Notes: generated by a model from the letters alone, not told the origin. Positions 23,930 through 37,308 are shown, counted from the first letter of the stretch. The stretch: 64,000 bases of DNA from Boswellia sacra (GCA_013180625.2 SNVD02009812.1:310001-374000), one strand, 5' to 3'. Numbers and translations: made by a program.

Positions 23930-25105
23930 CTTGAAACTGGAGAAAAGGATGTCCAATTAGTACGCCAATGGGTACTAATTAACTGAAAACCATCAATCTA
24001 AATTCCTCCAATGGGTACGCCAATTAATTGTCAAAAATATCTGGGAAATGATCATCTATAAATGCCCTTGAAAAAATAGATCAATATATTGGTTAGCAAG
24101 GGAGATAAGATAAATGAGAATCCAATCTTTCAACAATGAAGTTTTCACATTATCTACCTTCCAATATGCTTTTTTAACCTATGATTGAGGTTTCTTTTTA
24201 ATATTTTATTTATCACTTGTAGGGATAGATATTACCCATAAAGGATAAGTTCTTACATTCCAGATAACAATTAAGACAGATGGAATTTGAAGGATAATAA
24301 TCCGCAGATAAAAAGATAGACTCCCATAATCTTACACTTGAAAAATCGGCTCCTAAACCCTATATATATAATTGCTTGATTTACAAATGATGACCAAGTC
24401 TCTTCTTCTTCCTCATATCATATATTCTCTTCGTCTTCCCCTTTGAAGATAGCATAAGATTGATTAATACAATGTTCATCTAGATAAACTCCAACATCAC
24501 AACTAATTTACAGGAAATTAAACCTTAGAATTAGCTGGTGGTGTTGGGGTTGAGCGTGAATGCATATTGTATTTGTCATTTTTATGTTAAATAATGCACC
24601 CACCATGGGAACGAGAGTCGATGCAAGTACAACTGAATTTTTTTTATTTTTATTTCTCAAGGCTTTGGCTCTTTATTAATTTCATGCAGCCTCAATATGA
24701 ATCTGTGTGTTACAATATTGGGTACAATTGAGTCTTTTTATTTTTATTTTCCGGAAAACAAGGCATTAAAAGCATTAATAGCAGAAGTTATCAGTTGATT
24801 GCAAATTATATTCCTATCCTTATCGATCTTCTTTATTGTTGAATATCTGTATAATAATCAATTTATTAGGTTTTATCATCCCGGTTCTTATACTTGGTCA
24901 CTTTTCCTTGTATCTTCCCTCCTGGAAAGTTTTCCCGAGGACCAATCAAGTGCTTAGGTCTCTGTAGCTCAATTGCATTATATATATACATACACGCACA
25001 CAGTTTTATCCTTGATCTATCCTTTTTTTTTTTTTTGAATATATATGTATATTTATGTTATGCTTCACCTTTTTCTTTAAAGGCTTCATAAAAACATTTT
25101 GTAAC
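23930..25105 (+). repeat. Carrier-derived unit E, 5' part
   Basis: The TATA-like leader is at 24338-24370 and the module ATG at 24560 (MHIVFVIFMLNNAPTMGTRV). The module ends GTCGAT|GCAAGT, where unit A has GTCGAT|GTAAGT. From 24630 it runs parallel to unit A (10740-10975 and 15458-15690), including the uninterrupted CACTA target site near 24880. It is broken at 25105 by a hAT insertion. Confidence 0.75.
24338..24370 (+). promoter_or_regulatory. Conserved TATA-containing leader, unit E
   Basis: ACTTGAAAAATCGGCTCCTA is followed by AACCCTATATATATAATTGC, about 200 bp before the module ATG at 24560. Confidence 0.5.
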
Positions 25106-26365
25106 CAGTGACAGAGCCAGAAAATTCGTCAAGGAGGGGCAAAATTTCATAAACAGTAAAATTTTTGTTAGGTAAGTTTATAAACGATAAAATGTTAAAA
25201 TTTTCATATAAATAATAATATATTCAATTATTAAGTAATTTTATGTCAAATTTCTAAGTTGATTATTTAATATTTTGAAAGTATGATATGATATCTAATT
25301 TATCATATTATTAACTAAATTATCATTTAACCATTGATCCTTATTTAGTTATGTAAATGAATTTTTAAAAAATAAAAAATAAAAATACTTTCTTAAAGAG
25401 GAATAATCAACTTAGTAATTTTACTAACTTTTACTCCATGTATAGAATTACTTATTTAAAGTAATAATTAACTTAGTAATTGACTATCCAAATAAATAAT
25501 AGTTGGCTTTTGAGTAATAAAATTAAGATTTTCTAATATTGATAGCTTTAAAAAATTCAATAAATCTAAAAAAGTTTCAATTCTTAATTTACGATGCAAA
25601 TAAATAATAGATGAGGCATGTAGCGTCCATGCTTATTTTATTTATATTATAACAAATATAAAATATTCAAAATCATGACCCTTAACACAGTTTATAAAAA
25701 ATTACAAATATATATGAGAAATAAAAAGATTGTATAAATAGAAATTATAATACACTAATAATGACAACAACTACTAAGTCATTGGACAAAAGAATAAAGC
25801 AATTATATAAAATCATTGTCTCATTTTCATAGATAATATAATGATAATAAACAAACGGCTATAAATTACAAACCAAAATAAAGAATAAAAAAAAGTTATC
25901 TTCAATAATATTAAATCAGAGTACAATTGCTTAATATGATAAAAATCAATATATAAAAGAGGAGAAGAAGATTTTTAACTCTGTATATACTAACTTCTAA
26001 TTCTTTTTATGTAAATAGATGAGAAAAATAAGATAAATAGGTTTTGATTTGGTAAAGGTGTCGAGTGAAGTGAAGAAGAAAAAATTCTTTATTTTATGTA
26101 AATAGTAAGAAAGAAGACATAATCTCTTATTTTATATATATAGATAGGACCACAAAATATAAAATATGGTTTTAAATTTGCTGAAATGCACAGGTAAGGA
26201 AGAAGAAAATAATAAAAAAAGGATCAAATTTAATTGAATTTATAATTTTAGAATAAAAAAAGGGCAAAGTAGATAATATATTTTAAAAAAATTTCAAATC
26301 CAAAAAAAATTTCAAATCCAGGAGGGGCAATTGCCCCTCCTTGTCCCTTCTTGGCTCCGTCCATG
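25106..26365. mobile_element. Non-autonomous hAT-like transposon (1.26 kb)
   Basis: The terminal inverted repeats are CAGTGACAGAGCCAG at 25106 and CTTGGCTCCGTCCATG ending at 26365, with an 8-bp duplication TTTGTAAC at 25098-25105 and 26366-26373. Unit A (around 15690) is uninterrupted here. Next to the right end is an inverted AGGGGCAATTGCCCCT palindrome. The interior is very AT-rich with no transposase ORF. Confidence 0.88.
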
Positions 26366-26373
26366 TTTGTAAC

Positions 26374-26597
26374 TAGCAAGACACTAATTAAAAAATGATC
26401 AGGCCAATCCTGTTGAAGTGCAGAAAACAATGAAAGTAGGAGAAGAAAATAGCAAAATGTTATTTGTAAGCATGGATACCATTTGGTATTGAAGGACTTT
26501 GCCTCAGATATAACTTTGCATTTGTCAAGTATTGGTTGGATGATGAAACACTTAATTTACTCATTGTTTGCTTTACTTGGATCTACATAATTGTTTC
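26374..26597 (+). pseudogene. Carrier-derived unit E, middle exon remnant
   Basis: Colinear with 15705-15895. One frame stays open across about 26453-26585 (starts QNVICKHGYHLVLKDF). This lies where the end of the second carrier repeat is expected between module and third repeat, but direct resemblance to ADP/ATP carriers is weak. The exon assignment is by position and colinearity only. It is cut at 26597 by a solo LTR. Confidence 0.5.
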
Positions 26598-26762
26598 TGT
26601 AACATTCCAAATTTTGTAAGTAAACATAGCTTTAATGTGCCTATAATACATGCATTTATTAATGTATCTATGTTCTTAATTAATATAGTAATGAATTAAT
26701 GTTGGAGGATGAAATTGGAAGATTTAGATATTGGAGGGATAAAATGGAAATTTTGCATATGT

Positions 26763-26778
26763 GCGTTATATAAGGGAT
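26763..26778 (+). promoter_or_regulatory. Solo LTR TATA-like box
   Basis: GCGTTATATAAGGGATGGG, followed about 40-60 bp later by a CT-rich leader (CTCCATTTCTCC..., TCTCTCTCTTT). Confidence 0.55.
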
Positions 26779-28394
26779 GGGAGCTAATGTCTCCAGGACA
26801 TTCATTTTTGCCTCCATTTCTCCACATCCCCAGCCCTTGTCTCTCTCTTTAATTTGCACCTAATTGGAAGAGAAAAGGAGACTCTAGGAGGAAGAAAGAG
26901 GTGAAAACTCATCCTTCTCCTTAAAGTCTAGTCTTGGCTTAAGTGTTTTTGTGTTACATGATTGTAGTAGGAAATGTCATTGGTACCTTGATGATATGTA
27001 TGCCATAAAATGTGCTTGAAATCATGAATTGTGATAGAATATGGAAGATACTAATAGTTTGAATGAGGGTTAGAATGCTTAGAGGATGTATGAGCTTAGA
27101 ACCCTGCAGAGTTGTTCAATGAGCAGTATTGATTGCAAAAATTCCTAGAAATTCTAGGGTTGTTTTCTGGGTTTGAAATTTTTATCTGAAAAACTAGACA
27201 TGTTAAAGAGTTTATATAATTTTGAATTACTCAAAAATTCATAGCGTGTGATTTATGGCAAATTTTTGAAATTGCTGAAACAGAATTTGACTTCCCCTGT
27301 TTCTAAACATAGTAAGGGGAACGAATTTTAATTGAGGGAACAAATCTTTATAAAAACTCCTAATTTTTGGTATGAAAGATCTTGAACAAGTTTTCTTTTG
27401 AATTGAAAATTTTCTTGTTTTTGGAGTTTTGTACGAATTGTTATGATTTTTCAAATTTGGGTTGGTGAAACTGAAAATTTCAGCTTTCAAAACGAAGCAA
27501 GCAAATTAAATTACTTTTGACCAACCTAAACTCCTTAAAAAGTTGTGATTTTTGGTGAAATGACTTTCATATATGTCTATTACTAGACTGGAAAGTTTTG
27601 TAAAGATTTAACTAATGTTGAATTTTATAAAATTCTTCAAATTGGTGCTACTCAGCTGAAAAACCTATAGACAGAAATTGTGTATGGACAAAAATTAAGG
27701 GATTTTAAGGGGCATATGGCCTCATTTTAATCCAAGAAAATTCATGGGATATAATATATGTGTTTATATGAGTCTCATGAAATTTGGTGATGATTGGATA
27801 AGTATTCTTTCGGTACAATTGTCCAATCTACTATGTGTATAGTATTGAATTGTTAGTATAGTTATTGGTTGGTTGAAATGGTTGCTAATTCATAAGAGAT
27901 TTGATGGTTTCTAGGGGGAAAATAAAAATCAAGACGTGTGGTTAAAGGTAAGTAGCTAGACCCTTTCGAGGACACAACAAATGTTTTGTTTACGATGAGA
28001 CGTGTTTGATTATTGTGTTTATGAATTGTATGTGAGATGTGTTGATTGGAAATGCCATGAATGTGTTATGGATGGAAATGTGAATGGGGCCATAAACACA
28101 TGGATATTGAGATGAAATGGCATGATTGGAATTTTATACTTGAATCATGTGATGGGTGGCTTCGCTCACTTATGTGTGTGTGTGAGCGACATTTGACTTG
28201 CATTCCATGATTGTGAGATATAGAAGAAAAATGAGCATGTTTATGTGCATGTGAAAATTTGGTGTGGAAAGGCATGGATAGTGTTTGATAGGAATTGTGT
28301 GTGTAAAAGTGAAATATGTGCCTAATGTCCTAGGACACTCGACTTCTCTACGTGGTAGGCAATTTGTAATTATGTGGTGTGTAAAAATATGTGT

Positions 28395-28655
28395 GTATTA
28401 AGTCACCGATGACGATGCATAACGGGTGACTAGTGGCCTAAGGAATATATCATCGATGGCAATACGTAACGGGTGAGATATTTCCTGAAAATGATTAATG
28501 AAAATAAATGTCACCGTGACGATACGTAACAGGTGACAAATGGCTACCGAATCTATCACCAACGGTCATACGTAATGGGTGGTATGTTCCTTAATATAAG
28601 TGGTGTAAAACACATATCATTGACAGTGATATGTAATGGATGATATGTTGTGAAT
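28395..28655 (+). repeat. Imperfect tandem repeat inside the solo LTR
   Basis: About five diverged units of roughly 55-60 bp, each containing a variant of ATCACCGATGACGATACGTAACGGGTGA, the first TCACCGATGACGATGCATAA. Confidence 0.7.
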
Positions 28656-29547
28656 TTTGTTATATGAAAGTCCTACCGCGAGTGCATGTATAGTGTCCTC
28701 AAAATTTGTACACTCATGTGTTTAAGATTGGTGCACTAATGTGTTTAAGATGTCTATCTAATGGGGCAAAGATGTGTATTAATTGTGTTTGAGATGTTTT
28801 TTTATATGTGATGAATATGTGTAAAGCAAGACTTTTATGCGTTGAAGGACAAGTATGTGTGTTGGGAGCTAAGAAAATGGCTACACTATAGTAGCCTAGC
28901 AAAGAGTTAGCGTAGAAGCACCATGTGTGGTGCGCAAAAGCGCGAGCTTCATATAGTATATTACATTGAGACAGAAAGTTGGCGTCAAAGTGCGACAAGG
29001 GTGGCACAGGAGCGCCAACCCATTTTGTTGAATAATTGTTTCGGACAGAAACTTGGCACAGTTGCGCCAAGTGCTCTGCGGAGGAGCGTAATCCAAGATT
29101 TTGAGGCACTGGTCATCTGACTTGCAGGAGAAGAAACAGTTGCTTGTTTATTAGAAAAGGATTGTGAAACATGTTTTATTTGATTCATTCTTGCATGATT
29201 CAATTTTATACTCACATTCTAGCTGCCTACTGAGTAATATACTCATTAATCTATTGTGATCCTTAGGTGAACGTTAGTTAACTATACGTATGAAGGATTT
29301 TTGGTAGGATGACATCAGAGTTCCCTTGGCAACCCATGGACCGCTGCATCATTTCCAATTTTTGTGATATGTAATGCTTTGATTCTTTTGTTATACACGT
29401 ATATAGTATGATACATTGGTTGACAAAATGGGAACTCTTTTTTGTATTTTGGATGCAGATTTTAATGAAAAGATAATAGTTTCCCATTTATCTTGTGTAT
29501 GTGAATACTTAGAGTCAGATTTTGAACCTTTACGGTAGGGTGTGTTA

Positions 29548-29920
29548 GTTTCTGTCTCATGATTATATTTTTTGATATAAAATACTATCCATCTTAAAGT
29601 ATTATGCTTACAGTATGCAATCTCGGTACTGCTGCATGTATCACACTTAGGATACAATTGTTCTTTCGTGGCTATATATCCACTAGATGCTATAAATTGC
29701 AGGATGATGAGATCAAAAGACCTTGACAATTGTCAAATATAAAAGTTCATTGGAGGTTTTTCTCCAATAGTGAAAGATTGTTGGGTCCCTTTCCCAAATT
29801 GCAACAGCAAAATTCCTTAAAAGTGCAATTTTTGTTGGTCACTGACAATACATAATCAGAATGAATTTACCTAAGATTAATTGTAAATCTAGTCGTTGAG
29901 GAGCTGAAGGTGATCAAGCA
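29548..29920 (+). pseudogene. ADP/ATP carrier-derived pseudogene, unit E (third carrier repeat remnant)
   Basis: Colinear with 15900-16320. An intron ends near the CAG at about 29613. The coding remnant then contains the codons for a (Y)-P-L-D-A-(I)-N-C-R-M-M-R segment (about 29672-29712), a version of the carrier signature YPLDT-xx-RMM. This is followed by out-of-frame remains of VKYKSSLE (about 29735-29758) and a stop. It lies between the two solo LTRs and is more eroded than the matching part of unit A. Confidence 0.6.
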
Positions 29921-30122
29921 TGTCACACCCCAAATGCTGCAGATTCAAAATGCGACAACAAACAATCATTTGGTTTACTATCACAATGATTTTACACAAA
30001 AATGAATTTTCATTTCAATTAAAAAAAACGAAGTTGAAATCCACAACCACGATATATCATTTTGTGTACAATAATAAAAGATATTCTAATAAAGAACGAT
30101 CACAAAATAATGTCACAGCAGT

Positions 30123-33100
30123 CACTACAAGAAAAACAGTTTTTTGCGACAAAATTTTTTGCGACGAAATAAAATTCGTCGCAAAAAGCGGCCTTTTGCG
30201 ACAAAATTATTATTTCGTCACAAAAGTTAGCATTTCAAAAGAAAAGATATTTTGCGAGGAATTTTTCATCGCAAAATAAAACCTTTAGCGATGAATATTC
30301 ATTTCCTCGCTAAAAACTCGAGTGACTAATTAGGGAAGTATTTTTTGCGACGAGATAAAACCTATTGCGACAAACTTTTCATCGCAAAACGTATTACACA
30401 AGTATGGGATTTTGTGACAAAAATTTTATAGCAACATGAACATTTTTTGCGACAAAATTATATTTCTCGCGAAAAAAAGACCTTTTGCGACAAAACTTTT
30501 CTCGCAAAAAATCAATTTTTTGCGACAAAACATTCCTCGCGAAAAGCCATTTTTATTTACTATGCACACGTGGTAATACTTGACATTTTGCGACAAAAAA
30601 CGTGATTCCTCGCAAAATGTGACCTTTTGCGAGGAATTTTTTGTCGCAAAAGGTCTATTTTTTGCAACAAAACATTCCTCGCGAAAAGCCATTTTTATTT
30701 ACTATGCACACGTGGCAATACTTGACATTTTGTGACAAAAACGTGATTCCTCGCAAAATGTGACTTTTTGCGAGGAATTTTTTGTCGCAAAAGGTCAATT
30801 TTTTGCGACAAAACATTCCTCGCGAAAAGCCATTTTAATTAACTAGGCACACGTGGCAATACTGGACATTTTGCGATAAAAACGTGATTTCTCGCAAAAT
30901 GTAACTTTTTGCGAGGAAAATTTTCTCGCAAAATATTTCTTTTTGTGAGGAAAATTTTCTCGAAAAAAATAGATCTTTTGCGACAAAAAATAGACCTTTT
31001 GCTCCAAAAATTTGTCGCAAACAGTTATTTTTTAAAATTAAAACTTAATAACTTTCCTCTTTTGTTTTCTTCTCTTTGTTTATGGTTCGTCTAATATATA
31101 AGTCTTTGTTTAAAAAATGACAAAAAAAAGAATAAAGAAAGTATTAAAAATCTAATTTGATTTTATATAAATTGATAATTTTTAAATATAGTAGGGTCAT
31201 TTGGATATTCATATAAATTTTAATTAAAAAAAGACCCTTTGTGATTCCATTCATGCTTTTAAATGTGAAAAACTATTAAGATTAGTATTTGTAAAAGAGA
31301 TAAATAATTAAAATAAACTATATATATGTGTGTGTGTGTGCGTGAGTGTGTGTGTGTGTGTGCGTGTGCGTGTGTGTGATATGAATCGTTAATAATCCAA
31401 TAATCAAGCATAAAATTTATTTCTAATTATTTATATATAATCTAATTCATGTATGATTTATATATGTCTAATTGCTAAATTACAATTATGATAAACTTAT
31501 TAGTATGACTAATTTTTAATTGATGAAAACGAGATTGGAAAAAAAATCCAACTTCTAAAAATCTAATTTATTTTTCAATGTTAATTATATGTCAAATAAA
31601 CATAAATAAATAAATAATTAATAATCATGTAATGTTGCCTATAATTATGTTTTTTATTTTTTTGTTATAAAGTGTATTAATTTAAATAGTATATTTTTCT
31701 TAGACTTTTAATTTTTATCGTATAGCTTTGAGTAAATTGTTGAGATATTTTAAACATTTGTTAGAGTTTATTTTAAGGGAGATAAATAATTAAAATGAAC
31801 TCTATAACAAAAAATAAATACATTTGTTACATATTGATTACTATATGAATAATTAATCATTTACTGGTAAATATCAAAAACTAATTTTCAATTCGTAATA
31901 CATATGATACTTGTAGCATATGTATATGTATATATGTCTAATAATTAAATTACTTATATGAAAAAAATATTTTTAATAATTGTTATTTTTATAAAAAATG
32001 GATAATTAATTTAAAGGCATTCTATACTTGAAAATAAATGCAATTTTGTTACATTTTTATATAATTATAATATGAATAAGTAATTATTTACTAATCAAAT
32101 TAGAAAAGCTTATTTTCAATTTCTTATAACAACAAATATGACATATATAGATATCTAATTATTAAATTACAACTATTACAAACTTATGGTTTGCATTTGT
32201 CAAGATATTTTAAATATTAATTGTTAGCATTTATAAAATGAATAAATAATAAAAAAATATTCACTAAAAGTAAATGCATTTGTTACATAATAATTGTAAT
32301 ATGAATATTTGATCATTTATTTATTAAAGTATTAAAAACTTATTTTTAATAACTCGCACATGACAATTATATCATATGTATAGATGTTTAAGTATTATGC
32401 ATTTATTAATGATAGTTGAATTGTGTGTATTTTGTTAACACTTTAATACATATGACAATTATGACATACGTTTATATGTTAATAATTAAATTATCTCCAT
32501 CACAAATTAATTTTTTAAATTTGTAAAACATATTTTTAGTGTTTTTAAAAGAAATAGATAATTAAAATAAATTATAGCTAAAATGAATAGAATCTTTTTG
32601 TTACATATATGATTATAATATCAATAATTAATTATTTATTGATCATTAAAGAAATTTATTTTTGTAATTTTCATATAACAACTATGACATATGTATAAAT
32701 GCCTAACTATTGTTTACATTTGTTAAATAATTCTTGAGTTGTTGTACCTATTTTATTAACATTTTAATACTCAATAAAAAATAATTAAATACCATATAAT
32801 GTTTTATATTTCTATTGTATATGGTTGTTATATTATTTATTAATTTGTCATCAAATTATTTAATACCAATCCAATATTATATAAATTTAATTATGGATGA
32901 AAATTTAATTAATAAATAAACTTATAATTATCCAAGTCTAAGTATGGTTTATTTAAATATTTTTAATTTTAGATTTAGATTTTAATTTTAATATTTTTTT
33001 AAGACTTTTTGCGACAAAAGTTTTGTCGCAAAAGATTAGAATTTTGTCGCTAAAGATTAGCATTTTAGACTTTTAGCGACCACTTTAAAATTCCTCGCAA

Positions 33101-34468
33101 AATGGGGTCTTTTGCGAGGAAAATTTAAATCCAAATTCGTCGCAAAAACTAAATTTTAGGCGGACTTTTTCCCGCCTATTAAATTTCAAATTTTTACACC
33201 TTTAGCGACAAAAACATTGTCGCTAAAGACCAAAATTTTGTCGCAAAAAGAAACTTTTAGGCGGACTTTTACCCGCTCCTATTTATTTCATATTTTTTAA
33301 ATTCTTTTACGACAAATTTTTCGTCGCAAAATGTCCAAATTTCATCGCAAAAAATCAATGTCTTTATTATATATACACCGTCTAATTCTTTGGTTTACTT
33401 CATTTTCTTTCATCTATTCTACTTTCCTCTTCATTTTCATTTTTATCTACTTCTCTTCTTTCCCTAACACTATTATCAAGGTAAATATTTTTACTCATTT
33501 TTTCTTTTATGTTGTAATATATTTACTTACAAGATTCATATAATTTTTATTTTTTAATTGTCAATTAATATTATGCTTTTTTGTTTAATAGGTATTTTGG
33601 AAGAGGGAATGCAATTAAAAATCTTAAGTTCTTTATTTCTTTAACATTTTTTTTTGTATACACTTATCTCTCATATCCTATATTATTACTAATTAATATT
33701 TTACTTCTTTTTTGTTTTTAATAGGTATAATTGAAGGTGGGGTACATTTGAAGACTTGAAGATTGATATAAATTCCAGAAACAAAAAATTTAGTGGAGGA
33801 TGAAGTTTTGTATTTGTTGTGTTATCTTGTTTTAGTTTTATTTTTTTTATTTTTCCATGTACAACCAAAGTTCCAAGTTGTATTAAATTTTTGTAATTTG
33901 TTATTATTTAATAAAATTATTCTTACAAAGAATTCTGTTGCATAATGACATAATTTTATTGTTTTATTTTCGAATTTATAATAAATTAAAATAAATTTTA
34001 TGAATTCTTAAAAAAATCAATTATGTTAAAAAATTAGGTCTTTTGCGACGAATTTTTTGTCGCTAAAGATCGGATTTAGTGACAAAAAATCGTCGCAAAA
34101 GATATTTACAATGAAAATAATTTGTTTTAAATATGATTTTGGTATAAAATTTTTTGCGACAAAATTCAAATTTGTCGCAAAATATACTCTTTTGCGAGGA
34201 ATTTTATATTGTCGCAAAAAGTTAACATGACGTAATCCTATTTGCGACAAAATATTTGTCGCAAAATACCACTTTTTGCGACCAAAATTTCCTCGCAAAA
34301 AGTCTTTTTTGCGAGAAATTCAAGATTCGTCGCAGAAAAACCTATTGCGACTCACATTTTACGACTGGAACGCGACTAATTTATTTTCGTCGCAAAAACT
34401 TATAGCGACGAAATTTTCACTTTTTGCGACGAAATATTTCGTCGCAAAAAGTCATTTTTCCTGTAGTG
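30123..34468. mobile_element. Non-autonomous CACTA transposon (4.35 kb) with TTTGCGACGAAA repeats
   Basis: Termini CACTACAAGAAAAA at 30123 and TTTTTCCTGTAGTG at 34468, with a 3-bp duplication AGT at 30120-30122 and 34469-34471. Both ends are packed with direct and inverted copies of TTTTGCGACAAAA / TTTTGTCGCAAAA (30140-31025, 33005-33345 and 34035-34455). Three successive units of about 120-130 bp, each with GACATTTTGCGACAAAAA and CATTCCTCGCGAAAAGCCAT, lie at about 30500-30880. The middle (31030-33000) is extremely AT-rich with no coding signal. No transposase is present, so mobility would need a helper element. Confidence 0.95.
31320..31380. repeat. (TG)n microsatellite
   Basis: An interrupted TG/CG dinucleotide run, including a GTGTGTGTGTGTGCGTGTGC stretch, inside the CACTA interior. 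Confidence 0.9.
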
Positions 34469-35418
34469 AGTCTGTGGTTGTCAAGGGAAGTCTGTCAGTT
34501 CTACTAAAAGTCCTCCATCTACCTCAATAACTACTGGTCACTTGAGGTACACAATAAATTTTATAACTCAATAAGTAAGCTAAATGAAAATGCCGCAGTA
34601 TTCAATAAACAGTAATAATTGTGTCATAGTACAGTTACTGTTAATTTCTTATCATACAAGTAATGAATAACTTATTAAGGAAGTCAGAAAACAATATTCA
34701 CTGTGCAGGGATTGCACTCCTCTGCAAAGGAATTCACGCGATATCGATGGTGCCAATTTTCTGGTTCTTAGCAATTTTTTAATTTTAGTTTGGCGCTCCT
34801 GTGCCATGTGTGTTGCGCGCCTATGCTAACTCTCTGCCTAGACCTTTTTAGGTCGGTTAAAGCTGTGCCCCAACCCCACCATACTGGCGCTCCAGTATGG
34901 ATTTTCTATGTATGGCCTATAAATTTTCAATCTATCTAACCCTTACATATCAACACCATTACTAATTATAATCCACATATGCACTTCCCAAGTTATTCGC
35001 ATTCTTTTCACACACACTTGCAAGCATATAGCTCACTTCCAATGTGCTTTTCTCAAGCCATTTACATTCTCATACACATTCATGACTACATATTTCCATA
35101 CATACGTATGCTTTTCTCAAGTAATTCATATCATTCACATATATGCTAATTTCATTTCAATGAAATCTTAGAGACTCACATCGCATAGTATCACACATGT
35201 GACACATATATCTTATTCCTTTCATATAAATTGGAAGCTTCTGCGGTACTTATCAAACATACATTTAGGAATTGTGCTCTCTAGTTAAGGTAGGACTTTT
35301 TGTTTCATATTCATATCAAATAATTGGGCCCATATAACCACCCATCGGTGGCAGGCGTAGGCAAGGCATCGCCTCAGTGAGCATTTCTCACATAAGCTGA
35401 TCCGCCGTAACCGAAGGT

Positions 35419-35622
35419 GCCACTATAGTCCCACTGGACTCTATCCTGTCATACAAAACATATATACATAGTTGCCTACCTTTGTAATAACTCAAGGCTA
35501 GTCTGACAATCCGGGTGATAGCCACTATAGTCCCACTGGACTTTATCCTGTCATACGAAACGTATATACATAGTTGCCTATCCTTGTAATAACTCAAGGC
35601 TAGTCTGACAATCTGAGCGATA
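35419..35622. repeat. Two-copy tandem repeat, about 102 bp, inside the composite LTR
   Basis: The segment beginning GCCACTATAGTCCCACTGGA (35420 and 35522) and running through GTCATAC, CATATATACATAGTTGCC and CTTTGTAATAACTCAAGGCT is present twice with a few differences. Confidence 0.85.
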
Positions 35623-37167
35623 CTGGGCCCATGCTATCGAATCTCATGTAGAGAAACACATGGTCCAGACCTCCCCTTAAGCTATGAGAGCTTAGAGTCC
35701 TAAGGTTTGGCATGCCATGCATATATCACAATTCACATTTCAGTCACATAAACGAAGCTCTAAGTTAAGTTTCTCATTCATCACAACACATCACATTCAA
35801 TGCTTGAGTTCACATTTCACTCTTATAACATGCTCAAAGTCGAGCTTTCCATTCATCACAGCCACAACACCATAGTTGCCATAACACTAGCATTTAGCAA
35901 CATCAGAGTACACAAGTATCACTTAAGGCATGACAACAAATTTATTGTGTCCTCAGAAAGGTTTAGCTTACTTACATTATAAAGCTCCATTGTTGAATCT
36001 TGAGTTCAACCTAAAAACACAACAAAATTTCTTTAAGGGTCACCGTACCACATCAGCAAAATAATCTCCTTTTCGAGTCTATTCCTGTACATACTCTATT
36101 CCTATACATACACAATTAAATGATTACTATAAAACAATTTGCCTATCCTAAGGTCTACACAACTCTGTAGATGACATTCTTACACATATAACATGTCTCC
36201 TTAAAATTTTTAGAGCAAAACAAGGTTATATATCCTCTTATTTTCACTTAGTTCAGTACATTGCTATTCCTCCTAGGGTATCCTTCAACTGAGTAGCATG
36301 TCTTTAGTGATTTATAGAATTTTCAATCCTAATCAAATTGTTACCAAATTTTACAGTCTAAAATGAAACATATACAAGATTCACCATACCAAAAATCACA
36401 TTTTTTTAAGGGGGGTTTTGTTTGCTCAAAAGCAATTGTTTTTACTTTCTCTGCTCTGAAAGTTAGAATTTTCAGTTTTATCAACTCAACTTTGAAAAAT
36501 CACAATAATTCGTACAAAGCTTTAAAGTAATGAAAATTTTAAGTCTAAAAGAAAACATGTTCAAGGTTTTGCAAACCAAAAATCAAGCATTTTTACAAAG
36601 ATTTGGCCCCTTAAATAAAATTCGTTCCCCATGCTCTATTTTAAAACAGGGGAAGTAATAAATTTTGTGTCAGCAGTTCAAAAATTCACCAAAAATCATA
36701 TACTTGAATTTTTTGAGTGATTCAAAATTCTACATACTCCTAGGCATGTCTAGTTTAATCATTAAAATGTCAAAGCCAAAGAACATTCCTATAATTTTTA
36801 GGATTTTTCGTACTACCTACCGCTCAATGTAAGGACCTTGCAGAATTTAAGCTCAAATCTCATTTTTAACTTTATATCCTCATCCAATCTACTTAGTTTC
36901 CCCCATATCTCACTCTAAATCATGCTTCCACATAAATTTTCAAGCATTCATGACACCAAACACCATAGCTCACACCATAACACAAGGAATTCTTTCAAAT
37001 ATACATGAAACAACACAAGGATTCTAAAGAGGGGATTGAATTCTTACCTCTTCCTTCCTTCTTCTTCCTTCTTTCCCTTGAATCCTTATTAATTTTATGA
37101 AGAGAAATGAGAGAGAAAAGGGCTGGAAGCTTTTGAATGAAAGAGGAAGTGATAAATATTCTAAAGG

Positions 37168-37186
37168 CTACTCCTTTATATAGGGA
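37168..37186 (-). promoter_or_regulatory. Composite LTR TATA box
   Basis: The minus strand reads CTTGTCCCTATATAAAGGAG, followed downstream by pyrimidine/purine-rich leader sequence, in the same arrangement as the solo LTR at 26598. Confidence 0.55.
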
Positions 37187-37308
37187 CAAGCATGCAAGAA
37201 AAATTTTATTGCAGCCCTTACCTTCCTTAATCTTTCAATTAGACCCACCAATCTTTTCTTTATTACACTACTACTTAGATACATCACACACATATAGACA
37301 CATGAATA

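Larger units (their letters stand above)
26598..29547 (+). mobile_element. Solo LTR (2.95 kb), plus orientation
   Basis: Begins TGTAACATTCCAAATTTTG and ends GGTAGGGTGTGTTA, with an exact 5-bp duplication GTTTC at 26593-26597 and 29548-29552. Unit A at about 15890-15905 shows the uninterrupted state. There is no primer-binding site, polypurine tract or pol sequence, so it is a recombination product or solo LTR. Small ORFs at 28714-29215 are non-conserved and overlap on both strands. It shares its termini and promoter layout with the LTRs at 6330, 29921 and 46850. Confidence 0.9.

Noticed and set aside
28714..29215. Overlapping ORFs in the solo LTR (up to 131 codons)
   Set aside because: Present on both strands, not conserved in sister LTRs, and no domain recognised.
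30426..34530. ORFs rich in FVAK/CRKK-type words
   Set aside because: Translations of the TTTTGCGACAAAA subterminal repeats of the CACTA element.
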